Positions 32,811 to 40,339 of a stretch of 40,988 bases of DNA are shown here, piece after piece. Under the pieces are notes generated by a model that was not told the DNA's origin, searched no databases, and saw only the letters and a program-made list of their open reading frames with translations. Each line of letters begins with the position of its first letter. The stretch's first letter is position 1. The DNA lies in NCBI GenBank assembly GCA_937988745.1, contig CALKAR010000134.1, positions 1-40,988 of the forward strand, read 5' to 3'. The DNA comes from an uncultured Peptococcaceae bacterium (GTDB taxonomy: Bacteria; Bacillota; Limnochordia; Darwinibacteriales; Darwinibacteriaceae). The position numbers and the translations under genes were made by a program.

Positions 32811-33901
32811 CGTCTCTCCATCTCCTCTAATGAATCGGCACCAAAGACCCTGAGAAATTCTTGAGTAATCACCGTTAGAGCCACCATTTCACCAACGACA
32901 GCCGCCGCTGGGACGGCACAGGTATCGCTCCGCTCAACGCTGGCATCGCCAGATTCTTTTGTAACAAGATCAACTGACCGCAGTGGCCTCATCAGGGTAG
33001 GAATAGGCTTCATGGCAGCTCGAAGTACAATGTTCTCACCGTTAGAAATGCCCCCCTCAATCCCGCCAGCGCGATTGGTTTTACGGTAATATCCCCGGCC
33101 TTCTTCATAAAAGAGTTCATCATGTATTTCCGAACCAGGCTCTGCGGCAGCAGCAAAACCTGCTCCGATTTCCACGCCCTTAATTCCCGGAATGCTCATT
33201 AACGCACCGGCTAGCTTTCCGTCCAGACGCCGATCCCAGTGCACATAACTACCCAAACCTACGGGTAATCCCTTGATCTGAATCTCAAAAATACCACCTA
33301 ACGAATCACCCTGCGCCTTAGCTTCATCAATTTCCCTAATCATCGCTTGAGAAACCTCTGGATCAATACACCGGACAGGTGAATCCTCTGCCTTAGCGAG
33401 ATCAGCAAACGCCCAAGGGCCGCCTGTAAGAGCTGCCTTTCCAATACGTACAACATGTACCGCCGAGCTTATCCCAAACTTCTGCAGAAGCTGTTTAGCC
33501 AGACTCCCCACTGCCACTCGCATCGCGGTTTCTCTGGCACTGCTCCGTTCTAATACATTCCGAACATCTTGAAAACCATACTTCAAGCTGCCAGCGAAGT
33601 CAGCATGGCCTGGCCGCGGAAGAGTAAGGGGCAGATGATGTTTACCCGCCCAATTAGCATGATCCTGATTGATGATCTGCAGCGTAATAGGGCTGCCGAT
33701 AGTGACACCGTTCCAAAGTCCGGTGAGGATCTGCACTTCATCCTGCTCAATCTGCATACGGCCTCCTCTTCCATATCCCTGCTGACGCCGGGCTAGGTCC
33801 TGATTAATCGCCGTAACATCGATAGTTACACCCGCAGGAAAGCCTTCAACGATCCCCACCAAACATGGCCCGTGAGATTCACCTGCCGTGAGAAAACGCA
33901 T
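32786..33901 (-). CDS. aroC: chorismate synthase
   Basis: AroC makes chorismate from EPSP using reduced FMN. The 371-residue protein has AGESHGP with the catalytic His10, RQQGYGRGGRM (39-49), the central GGI(E)GGISNG loop and RSDTCAVPAAAVVGEMVA near the C-terminus. Its ATG shares one base with the aroA stop (TGATG). It overlaps aroB by 25 bases. Confidence 0.98.
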   Translation of the reverse strand: MRFLTAGESHGPCLVGIVEGFPAGVTIDVTAINQDLARRQQGYGRGGRMQIEQDEVQILTGLWNGVTIGSPITLQIINQDHANWAGKHHLPLTLPRPGHADFAGSLKYGFQDVRNVLERSSARETAMRVAVGSLAKQLLQKFGISSAVHVVRIGKAALTGGPWAFADLAKAEDSPVRCIDPEVSQAMIREIDEAKAQGDSLGGIFEIQIKGLPVGLGSYVHWDRRLDGKLAGALMSIPGIKGVEIGAGFAAAAEPGSEIHDELFYEEGRGYYRKTNRAGGIEGGISNGENIVLRAAMKPIPTLMRPLRSVDLVTKESGDASVERSDTCAVPAAAVVGEMVALTVITQEFLRVFGADSLEEMERRWSEFQSR

Positions 33902-35166
33902 CAGTGCACCTCCTCAAGTAAACTCTGGAGGGTTTCTTCAAAACCTGGATACGAAATAGATACACAGTCTGTATTCTCCACGGTAAGCGGCGCATTTGCC
34001 GCAGAAGCACATAACAAAAAGCTCATTGCCAAACGGTGATCGCCGCGGCTGTCGATCTGGCCGGCTCTAAAATGGGTTGGCCCTTCTATGATCAAGCCAT
34101 CTGGAAGTTCTTCTATTTGTACTCCTATCTTGCCTAGCTCTTCTGCCAAAGCCTTGATCCGATCGGTTTCCTTCACCCTCAGCTCTACTGCATCACTGAT
34201 CACCGTTTTGCCCTGGGCAAAAGCAGCAGCTACTGCTAAAATGGGCAGTTCATCGATGACACGGGGAATGATTTTTCCTGAGATGGTAGTTCCCTGAAGC
34301 TTGCTTCCTCGGACAATGATGCGCCCGATGGGTTCACCGGCAAAATCATCCTCCTGGATTACATCGATATCTGCACCCATTGCCTGCAGCACGTCAATAA
34401 AGCCCGTACGAGTCGGATTGAGCCCAACACTCTCTACCTCCAGATATGAACCGGATACAGCAGCTGCCGCGGCAATAAAAAAGGCGGCAGATGAAATATC
34501 ACCAGGAATTTGCACTGTCTGAGCTTTGAGAGTTTGACCTGGGCGGAGAACTATTTCATCCTCTGTACTCGCGATATCAGCTCCGAAAGCCGCCAACATC
34601 CGCTCAGTATGGTCCCGAGAGTCAATTCTGCCTCGAAGCCTGGTTTCACCCTGGACACTTAACCCCGCCAGGAGCAGCGCAGACTTCACCTGGGCACTTG
34701 CAGTCTGAAGTTCATAAGTAATCCCTGTGAGATTCCCTCCCCTAATAACCAAAGGGGCGAACTGATCCTGTTTGCGCCCCTTGATTAGAGCGCCCATCTC
34801 TTTAAGAGGCTCAACGATCCGCCTCATGGGACGGATACTGAGCGAATCATCACCAGTCAATACGCTGACAAAGGGCTGAGAAGCAAGTACGCCTGCCAGG
34901 AGACGCATAGATGTCCCCGAATTGCCGCAGTCTAGAGGCATTTCGGGAGCAGAAAAGCCCCTAAGGCCCCGCCCTTCCACGATGGTTGTGTTGGGCAGCT
35001 CAGCAATCTGCACCCCGAGTCTTCGCAGACACTGGATTGTGCTGCGGCAGTCATCACTCCGCAGAGGCCCGATAATCTCACTGGTTCCCTCAGCCATTGC
35101 TGCTAAGATCAGTGCACGATGGGTGATGGATTTATCTCCAGGAACACGGATCTGGCCGTTAAACAT
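33901..35166 (-). CDS. aroA: EPSP synthase (3-phosphoshikimate 1-carboxyvinyltransferase)
   Basis: The 421-residue enzyme transfers enolpyruvyl from PEP to shikimate-3-phosphate. It has PGDKSITHRA (9-18), the PEP-loop GNSGTSMR (81-88), RPMRR (112-116), QVKSALLLAGL, ELRVKETDRI and the C-terminal DHRLAMSF. The SGTSMR/RPMRR pattern places it with class II-type enzymes, as in other Bacillota. It overlaps aroF by 8 bases upstream and aroC by 1 base downstream. Confidence 0.98.
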   Translation of the reverse strand: MFNGQIRVPGDKSITHRALILAAMAEGTSEIIGPLRSDDCRSTIQCLRRLGVQIAELPNTTIVEGRGLRGFSAPEMPLDCGNSGTSMRLLAGVLASQPFVSVLTGDDSLSIRPMRRIVEPLKEMGALIKGRKQDQFAPLVIRGGNLTGITYELQTASAQVKSALLLAGLSVQGETRLRGRIDSRDHTERMLAAFGADIASTEDEIVLRPGQTLKAQTVQIPGDISSAAFFIAAAAAVSGSYLEVESVGLNPTRTGFIDVLQAMGADIDVIQEDDFAGEPIGRIIVRGSKLQGTTISGKIIPRVIDELPILAVAAAFAQGKTVISDAVELRVKETDRIKALAEELGKIGVQIEELPDGLIIEGPTHFRAGQIDSRGDHRLAMSFLLCASAANAPLTVENTDCVSISYPGFEETLQSLLEEVH

Positions 35167-35977
35167 CAGTTTTCCTCCTTGTCGTCAGCGTTCGGATCTC
35201 CATCGCCTTCTCAACCAATTGGCAGTAACGCTTCGGCAGCAGCGACTGCGGTCCATCGGAGAGCGCTTCATCAGGATGATTGTGCACTTCAATCATAAGA
35301 CCATCGGCACCTGCTGCAACCGCAGCTAATGCCAGCGGTTCCACTAAGTTCCACGCACCTGCTGCATGGCTTGGATCTACCAAGACAGGCAGGTGACTCA
35401 TATGATGAATCACCGGTACTGCACTGATATCCAGAGTATTGCGAGTCAAAGGTTCAAAAGTTCGGATACCTCGCTCACACAATACGACGTTAGGATTTCC
35501 CTCGCTCATGATGTATTCTGCCGACATCAGCCATTCTTCAATAGTTGCTGCCAGGCCCCGCTTCAACAGAACTGGTTTTCCTGTGCGCCCCACCTTCTTT
35601 AGTAGAGAGTAGTTCTGCATATTGCGAGCTCCAATCTGCAGCATGTCCACATATTGAGCCACAAGCTCCACATCTTCAGGCGAAACAACCTCGCTCACCG
35701 TCGGTAGTCCCGCCTCCTGACCTGCTTCCTTGAGCAAAATCAGTCCTTCTTCAGCCAGCCCTTGAAAGCTATACGGTGAAGAACGCGGTTTAAAAGCCCC
35801 GCCTCGCAGAATGTGGGCATGTCCCTTCACCGCCTGTGCGATCTGTCTGACCTGTTCAGCCGACTCGATTGAACAAGGACCGGCAATGAACACGGGCTGG
35901 TCCCCGCCAATCAGTACATCGCCTACTCGCACGATGGTATCTTCTTCTTTATAGGCTCGGCTGGCCAGTTTAAACAT
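35159..35977 (-). CDS. aroF: 3-deoxy-7-phosphoheptulonate synthase, type I-beta
   Basis: The first enzyme of aromatic biosynthesis, joining PEP and erythrose-4-phosphate. The 272-residue barrel has AGPCSIES, RGGAFKPRSSPYSFQG, the IGARNMQN loop, KRG, CERGIRTFE and PSHAAG with metal-binding residues. Only about 33 residues precede the barrel, so the ferredoxin-like regulatory domain of Thermotoga DAHPS and the N-terminal chorismate mutase of Bacillus/Listeria AroA are both absent. The start is ATG 35977 with GGAGG seven bases upstream. It opens the operon aroF-aroA-aroC-aroB-aroK; aroD and aroE are not in the window. Confidence 0.97.
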   Translation of the reverse strand: MFKLASRAYKEEDTIVRVGDVLIGGDQPVFIAGPCSIESAEQVRQIAQAVKGHAHILRGGAFKPRSSPYSFQGLAEEGLILLKEAGQEAGLPTVSEVVSPEDVELVAQYVDMLQIGARNMQNYSLLKKVGRTGKPVLLKRGLAATIEEWLMSAEYIMSEGNPNVVLCERGIRTFEPLTRNTLDISAVPVIHHMSHLPVLVDPSHAAGAWNLVEPLALAAVAAGADGLMIEVHNHPDEALSDGPQSLLPKRYCQLVEKAMEIRTLTTRRKTDV

Positions 35978-36014
35978 AATCAATCCTCCTATAGGTAACA
36001 CTGCTTCCAGTACA

Positions 36015-36030
36015 ATTATACCTGATTATA
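36015..36030 (-). promoter_or_regulatory. tandem -10-like elements upstream of the aro operon
   Basis: Two perfect TATAAT hexamers on the minus strand (36030-36025 and 36020-36015), 38 to 48 bases before aroF. Neither has a convincing -35. No T-box or other riboswitch leader fits the short space. Confidence 0.4.
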
Positions 36031-36051
36031 CTGAGTGCCGAGTTCTGAAAA

Positions 36052-36089
36052 AGAAAAACCCATTCCATGGGAAGTACCCAGGAATGGGT
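36052..36089 (-). terminator. terminator of the PAS/MCP-like gene
   Basis: ACCCATTCC (36058-36066) pairs with GGAATGGGT (36081-36089), with an inner TGGG/CCCA stem in the loop, and a T-rich run follows leftward (TTTTTCTTTTTC). Confidence 0.87.
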
Positions 36090-36102
36090 GAGATTTCGAT
36101 TC

Positions 36103-36933
36103 TTAATTCCCGCTGCTTTTATCAGCGGCAGTTGATTGGCTGGGAACAACCTTGCTTGCTTGCCAGGCCTCCATAATTCCCTTAACCAACTTCTCAACTT
36201 CGGCGATAGCGTCACGCACTTGGGTGGCGGCTTCGCTGGAGCGGTCTGAAAGCTGTCCTACCTCATGGGCTACAACCTCAAATCCGCGGCCCATCTCACC
36301 TACACGCGCTGCTTCAATCGCCGCGTTAATAGAAACCATCTTGGTCTGTTTGGCTATGTAAGAAATACCGTTTACCAATTTACCTACTTTTTCTGGAATG
36401 GCAGCCAGATCAGCCATCATCTGCTCTACCGTTTCCTGCTGTTCGCGAATCTGAGCCTGAACCCGCTTATTCTCGTGTTCTAATTTCTTTTCTTGCGTAA
36501 TATCGTGACCAAAGCCTATCAAACCAACAATATTGCCCTCTTCATCCCTAAGCGGCAGTTTCGATGTGCGCTGCCATCTCTGTTCGCCATTTCCTTCGGA
36601 CAATATCTCTTCTCGATCGATAACTGCTTCACCGTATTTCAAAACTCGGAGGTCATCCTGCCAGAACTTCTCGGCAATATGGCGGGGGAACATATCAAAG
36701 TCGGTCTTACCTATAACTTCCTCCTCTGTTTCACAGCCGATGTTCTGCAGATCAACTTTATTGGCTAGGATCTTGCGGCCTTCCAGGTCCTTTGCGTAAA
36801 CGGCCGAAGAAAGATTATTGATGATCGCCCGCAGGAGGCGCCGCTCCCATTTAAGCTGTTCCTGAAGCTCTTTAACAGCCTGTTCCGCATTGCGGGAGTC
36901 AGTCAGATTCACATCGTACACTGCTTTACTCAT
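36103..36933 (-). CDS. soluble PAS-domain chemoreceptor-like protein
   Basis: A 276-residue cytosolic protein without membrane helices. A short coiled-coil (about 15-35) leads into one PAS domain (about 36-150; VYAKDLEGRKILANK to GFGHDITQEKKLE). A second coiled-coil and a truncated methyl-accepting signalling tip follow: VSINAAIEAARVGEMGRGFEVVAHEVGQLSDRSS, which matches the conserved CheA/CheW-contact hairpin. The cytoplasmic domain is far shorter than in classical receptors, so methylation helices are largely missing. It may act as a soluble energy or redox sensor. The start is ATG 36933 with AAGGAG upstream. No other chemotaxis gene is nearby. Confidence 0.85.
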   Translation of the reverse strand: MSKAVYDVNLTDSRNAEQAVKELQEQLKWERRLLRAIINNLSSAVYAKDLEGRKILANKVDLQNIGCETEEEVIGKTDFDMFPRHIAEKFWQDDLRVLKYGEAVIDREEILSEGNGEQRWQRTSKLPLRDEEGNIVGLIGFGHDITQEKKLEHENKRVQAQIREQQETVEQMMADLAAIPEKVGKLVNGISYIAKQTKMVSINAAIEAARVGEMGRGFEVVAHEVGQLSDRSSEAATQVRDAIAEVEKLVKGIMEAWQASKVVPSQSTAADKSSGN

Positions 36934-37021
36934 GCCCTCGACTCCTTACCCTAATGGTCCGAATTTACATCTACCTAATATCTTCTGCTTAGAAAGCAAA
37001 CTTCCTGTCACATTGGCAAAA

Positions 37022-37591
37022 TTACTCTTCGAGGGCCGTGTTGCGAATTACCATGTGAACGTGATCTTCCCAGCGCCCATTGATATACAGATATTTGATG
37101 CCTACGCCTTCTTCATAAAAGCCGAGCTTTTCTACAACACGCAGGGATGCCTTATTGCGCGGCATGATGTTCGCCTCCAGCCGATGCAGCCCTAACTCTT
37201 CAAAGGCGTATTTGACTACTTCACCTACCGCTTCGGTCATAAAGCCGCGTCCTTGATAATCCTTGTCCATGCGGTATCCTAAAAAAGCCGATAAGAAGCA
37301 GCCCCGCATAATCTCGCTGACAACGACAGAACCGATTATGTTGGTAAGTTCCACATCATCCTTTTCGAACATCCAGACTTTGAGCAGCTGGCCGGTAGAC
37401 ATCTTTAACTGGTCGAACGCAAGCTGGCGGCGCTGAAATTCCAGCTGATAGAACCCTGGAGGCCGCGCTGGTTCCCAAGGTTCAAGATGCTCACGGTTGC
37501 GCACGAAAAAGTCCAAAACCTGCTGGGCAAAGGTATCATCGAGAGTCGTGAGCACGAGCCGGGGTGTTTCTAACCGGATCTGAATGGCCAT
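37022..37591 (-). CDS. GNAT family N-acetyltransferase (RimJ/RimL-like)
   Basis: A 189-residue acetyltransferase of the RimJ/RimL/YdaF type. It begins RLETPRLVLTTLDDTF, has the acetyl-CoA loop YQGRGFMTEAVGEVVKYAF and the C-terminal NKASLRVVEKLGFYEEG. The substrate could be a ribosomal-protein N-terminus or a small molecule. The start is ATG 37591 with GGAGGT upstream; the open frame further upstream overlaps the divergent HAD gene and is rejected. Confidence 0.92.
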   Translation of the reverse strand: MAIQIRLETPRLVLTTLDDTFAQQVLDFFVRNREHLEPWEPARPPGFYQLEFQRRQLAFDQLKMSTGQLLKVWMFEKDDVELTNIIGSVVVSEIMRGCFLSAFLGYRMDKDYQGRGFMTEAVGEVVKYAFEELGLHRLEANIMPRNKASLRVVEKLGFYEEGVGIKYLYINGRWEDHVHMVIRNTALEE

Positions 37592-37655
37592 AGGTTTACC
37601 TCCATAAAGGATCTCCCAATCGCACAGAGAAATACACGTATGAAGGAGGAACAAC

Positions 37656-38264
37656 ATGATTCAAAACATCGTTTTTGACCTAGGAAGAGTCCTCGTCAAC
37701 TTCCAGCCAGAAGAACTGCTCGAACAGATTTTTTCTGATCCAGATGATGCAGACGAGCTTAACCGCATCGTCTTTAAGAGTGCTGAATGGCTCATGCTCG
37801 ATCGAGGCGTCATTAATAATGAGGAAGCAAAGGAGCGCCTTGCCAACCAGCACCCTGAATGGGCTAATGAAATACAGGTAGTGCTCGACAGCTGGTTCCC
37901 GATTCTAACACCGATCGAATCCTCAGTCGAGCTTGTCCAAATGTTCAAAGAGCAGGGCCATGGGCTGTACGTAATTTCCAACTTCCACCGAGCGGCCTTT
38001 GACTATATCTATTCTCAGTACGAATGGCTGCAGCTGTTTGACGGCATTGTCCTGAGCTGCGATACCAAATCTCTTAAGCCTGAACCGCATATTTATGAGA
38101 CTCTTCTTAAGACGGAGAAGCTTGTCCCCGGAGAGTGCTTGTTCATTGATGATGCGCCGGCAAACGTAGAAGGAGCGCGGCAGGCCGGGATGCACGCAGT
38201 ACAGTATATCTCCCCTGCCCAAATCCGCAGAAATCTCAAGGAACAATTTAAGCTTTTGCCCTAA
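37656..38264 (+). CDS. HAD-superfamily phosphatase (YihX-like)
   Basis: A 202-residue HAD hydrolase with a helical cap. Motif I is FDLGRVLVNF, with nucleophile Asp8 and Gly in place of the second Asp, as in E. coli YihX (alpha-glucose-1-phosphate phosphatase). Motif II is VISNFH, motif III is the Lys in SLKPEPHIY and motif IV is FIDDAPANVEGA. A sugar-phosphate substrate is a reasonable guess given the glycogen genes nearby, but not shown. The start is ATG 37656 with GAAGGAGG upstream. It is divergent from the GNAT gene (64 bases) and its stop overlaps the convergent MFS gene by 4 bases. Confidence 0.9.
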   Translation: MIQNIVFDLGRVLVNFQPEELLEQIFSDPDDADELNRIVFKSAEWLMLDRGVINNEEAKERLANQHPEWANEIQVVLDSWFPILTPIESSVELVQMFKEQGHGLYVISNFHRAAFDYIYSQYEWLQLFDGIVLSCDTKSLKPEPHIYETLLKTEKLVPGECLFIDDAPANVEGARQAGMHAVQYISPAQIRRNLKEQFKLLP

Positions 38265-39454
38265 ATCTGGAATTTATTCTCAGGAGTGTGCACGGCTGGT
38301 TCAGGCTGGGGAATCCACAGATAAACGAGAGCCACTGCCGCCAGCCCCACAGCTCCGAGAATTACAAACCCCAAACGCAGGCCGGCCGTATCACCTAAGA
38401 AACCCATCAGTGCAGGGCCTGCAGTCATTCCTAAAGCATAAATCGATTGGAAGAATCCCATGGCAGTGGCGCGATATTTATCCGCCACTTCTTTGATGGA
38501 AAGACCCATAAGAATCGGGAATGCTGCACCGCGCCCGAGAGCCCCTAGCGCCTGCGTGATGTATAACAGCCCTAAATTGGTGCACAGCGGCACAGCCATA
38601 ACAGCGACAGCGAAAAGAATGAGCGCTCCAGTCAAAAGCCGCCGTTCTCCGAAGCGGTCGGAGAGATGACCCAATCCCAGCGAGACAAGAGCTGTCGGCA
38701 GAGCTGAAACCAAGGCGAGTATACTCAGTTCAGTACCGCCTGCTCCCAAACTGACAGCGTATGTAGGTGTAAAACCGTATACCGACGCAAACGCGAGAGC
38801 CTGCAGCAGTATTGCAATAGTGGAAACTCTTAAAAGGAGCTTTTCTGTTCCAATGCGTTTCAAGTCGCGCAGGTCCATAGAGCGAGACTCGAGACTCTTT
38901 CCTTCTACGACTGCGAAGCTGAGTGCCAAGCCAACTAATCCAGCAGCTGCCCCCACATAAAATGGTGCTCCCCAACCGTAAAAATCCATCAGCACTCCGC
39001 CTAAAGTTGTAGCGATGGTCTGACCCATGGTTGTGGAAAACATGATCAAACCCATGGCTTTTGCAGTTTCACTGCGGGGAAAATAACTGGTGAACAGTAC
39101 TGTAAATGCTACCCATGCCCCTGCAGCGAAACCAGCCAAACCGCGGTGAATTAGAGCAGCAACAGGGCCCGCAGCGAAACCTAACCCCAAGCTGCTCACA
39201 ACCGTCAATGCCAAGCCCATAATCACAAATGGTTTACGTCTGCCGATGTGATCAGATGCAAATCCCAGTGGGATTCGGATAACCATCTGGGTAACCCCAT
39301 AAGCTCCTACCACTAGACCAGCCATAGACAGGCTTCCACCCAGGTGTTCTACGTAAGGTGCCAAGATAGGCACGTATGTGTACATTGCGAACCAAAAGAG
39401 AGCTGTAACTGCACAGAATAAGTAGATATATATGCGGCGGACTTGGTTCTGCAT
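38261..39454 (-). CDS. MFS transporter
   Basis: A 397-residue, 12-helix major facilitator. It opens with YIYLFCAVTALFWFAMYTYV, and the helix 2-3 loop RIPLGFASDHIGRRKP is the classic MFS motif. A second half-motif is GLGHLSDRFGERR. It resembles drug/sugar efflux members of MFS_1. The start is ATG 39454 with AAGGAAAGGAG upstream. It lies 31 bases downstream of the ChbG-type gene and is probably the third gene of a GPH transporter - ChbG - MFS transcript. Substrate unknown. Confidence 0.87.
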   Translation of the reverse strand: MQNQVRRIYIYLFCAVTALFWFAMYTYVPILAPYVEHLGGSLSMAGLVVGAYGVTQMVIRIPLGFASDHIGRRKPFVIMGLALTVVSSLGLGFAAGPVAALIHRGLAGFAAGAWVAFTVLFTSYFPRSETAKAMGLIMFSTTMGQTIATTLGGVLMDFYGWGAPFYVGAAAGLVGLALSFAVVEGKSLESRSMDLRDLKRIGTEKLLLRVSTIAILLQALAFASVYGFTPTYAVSLGAGGTELSILALVSALPTALVSLGLGHLSDRFGERRLLTGALILFAVAVMAVPLCTNLGLLYITQALGALGRGAAFPILMGLSIKEVADKYRATAMGFFQSIYALGMTAGPALMGFLGDTAGLRLGFVILGAVGLAAVALVYLWIPQPEPAVHTPENKFQI

Positions 39455-39485
39455 GAAATTCTCCTTTCCTTACCACAGGCGGCTG

Positions 39486-40339
39486 TCACCACGGTGCCGT
39501 GCTCCAAGAAACTAACTGAATGTCTTCCTCTTCAATTACCTTCAAGAGAGCATCATCAAGCAGGAACTCCATTTCCCAGATTCGTTTATGCCAATCAGGG
39601 AAGATAGCAGCAATCTCTTCATTCAAATAACTAGGATGGAGAAAGAGCTCGGTTATGCCTTCCCCAATTTCCCGAATTCGTCGGAGGTAGAATTCTTTCA
39701 ATTCGCTGTAACCGCTGAGATCTTTATAGGCATGGTGGCTGGTGAACATATCATCCAACAGTGGGATACCCAGCTCTGCAGCGGTTTCAACGACCTGCCT
39801 GTGCAGTCGAGTGGCTTCGTCAGGAACCTTTTCGCCAAACATGTCCTGCAGATAGCGCGGCGACTTAGGCAGGCGAAAGGGCAGCTTTATCTCACCACAA
39901 AGACGGAACACAGGATCCAAGAAGGGACGGCCGGCTAACCCATAGACTGTGCCGCAGTGGCTGTCCACGTGATCAATATGGGCGCCCTGCTGGATAATCC
40001 AGTCACATTGGCTTCGAATTTCTTCTTCGACCTGGGAGTCTGCTGCGTGCTTGTACAGGTGCGGGTCATGATAGAAGAACCCCCGGCTGTCGAGCAGAGT
40101 AGTCACCCGTTCGGCCGGAGCTGTACTTGGCCAAGGCCTGCGCTGCTCAGAGTAATATGCAGCCCCACAGAAAATCCGTACGTCTTGGCCATCTGCGCTG
40201 CTTCTTCTGCCCCTGGACACGGTGCCATCAGACTAGTAGAAGTAAGTCTGCCTTCCTGAAAAAGCTTCAGCACAGCTTGATTTGTCTCGGTACACATGCC
40301 GAAATCATCGGCATTAATGATGAGATACCGCCCTGACAT
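39486..40339 (-). pseudogene. chbG: ChbG/YdjC family carbohydrate deacetylase, frameshifted
   Basis: YdjC/ChbG enzymes remove acetyl groups from chito-oligosaccharides and similar sugars. The N-terminal part (from ATG 40339, with AGGAGGTG upstream) has the metal motif NADDFG and VGLHITL. The frame then runs off at a stop near 40103. The remainder (RPWPSTAPAERV, DHVDSHCGT, TSHHAYKD, FLHPSY) continues in another frame down to 39486. One base appears to be missing around 40135-40150. Joined, the two parts form a complete protein of about 284 residues. The break may be a sequencing or assembly error, because a second frameshift lies 0.8 kb away. Its start overlaps the GPH transporter gene by 26 bases. 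Confidence 0.82.

Noticed and set aside
35978..36102. T-box or other riboswitch ahead of the aro operon
   Set aside because: The space is about 75 bases before the upstream terminator and contains no T-box core or specifier stem.
40135..40150. Programmed -1 frameshift in chbG
   Set aside because: There is no slippery heptamer or downstream stem, and a second indel nearby points to consensus errors.
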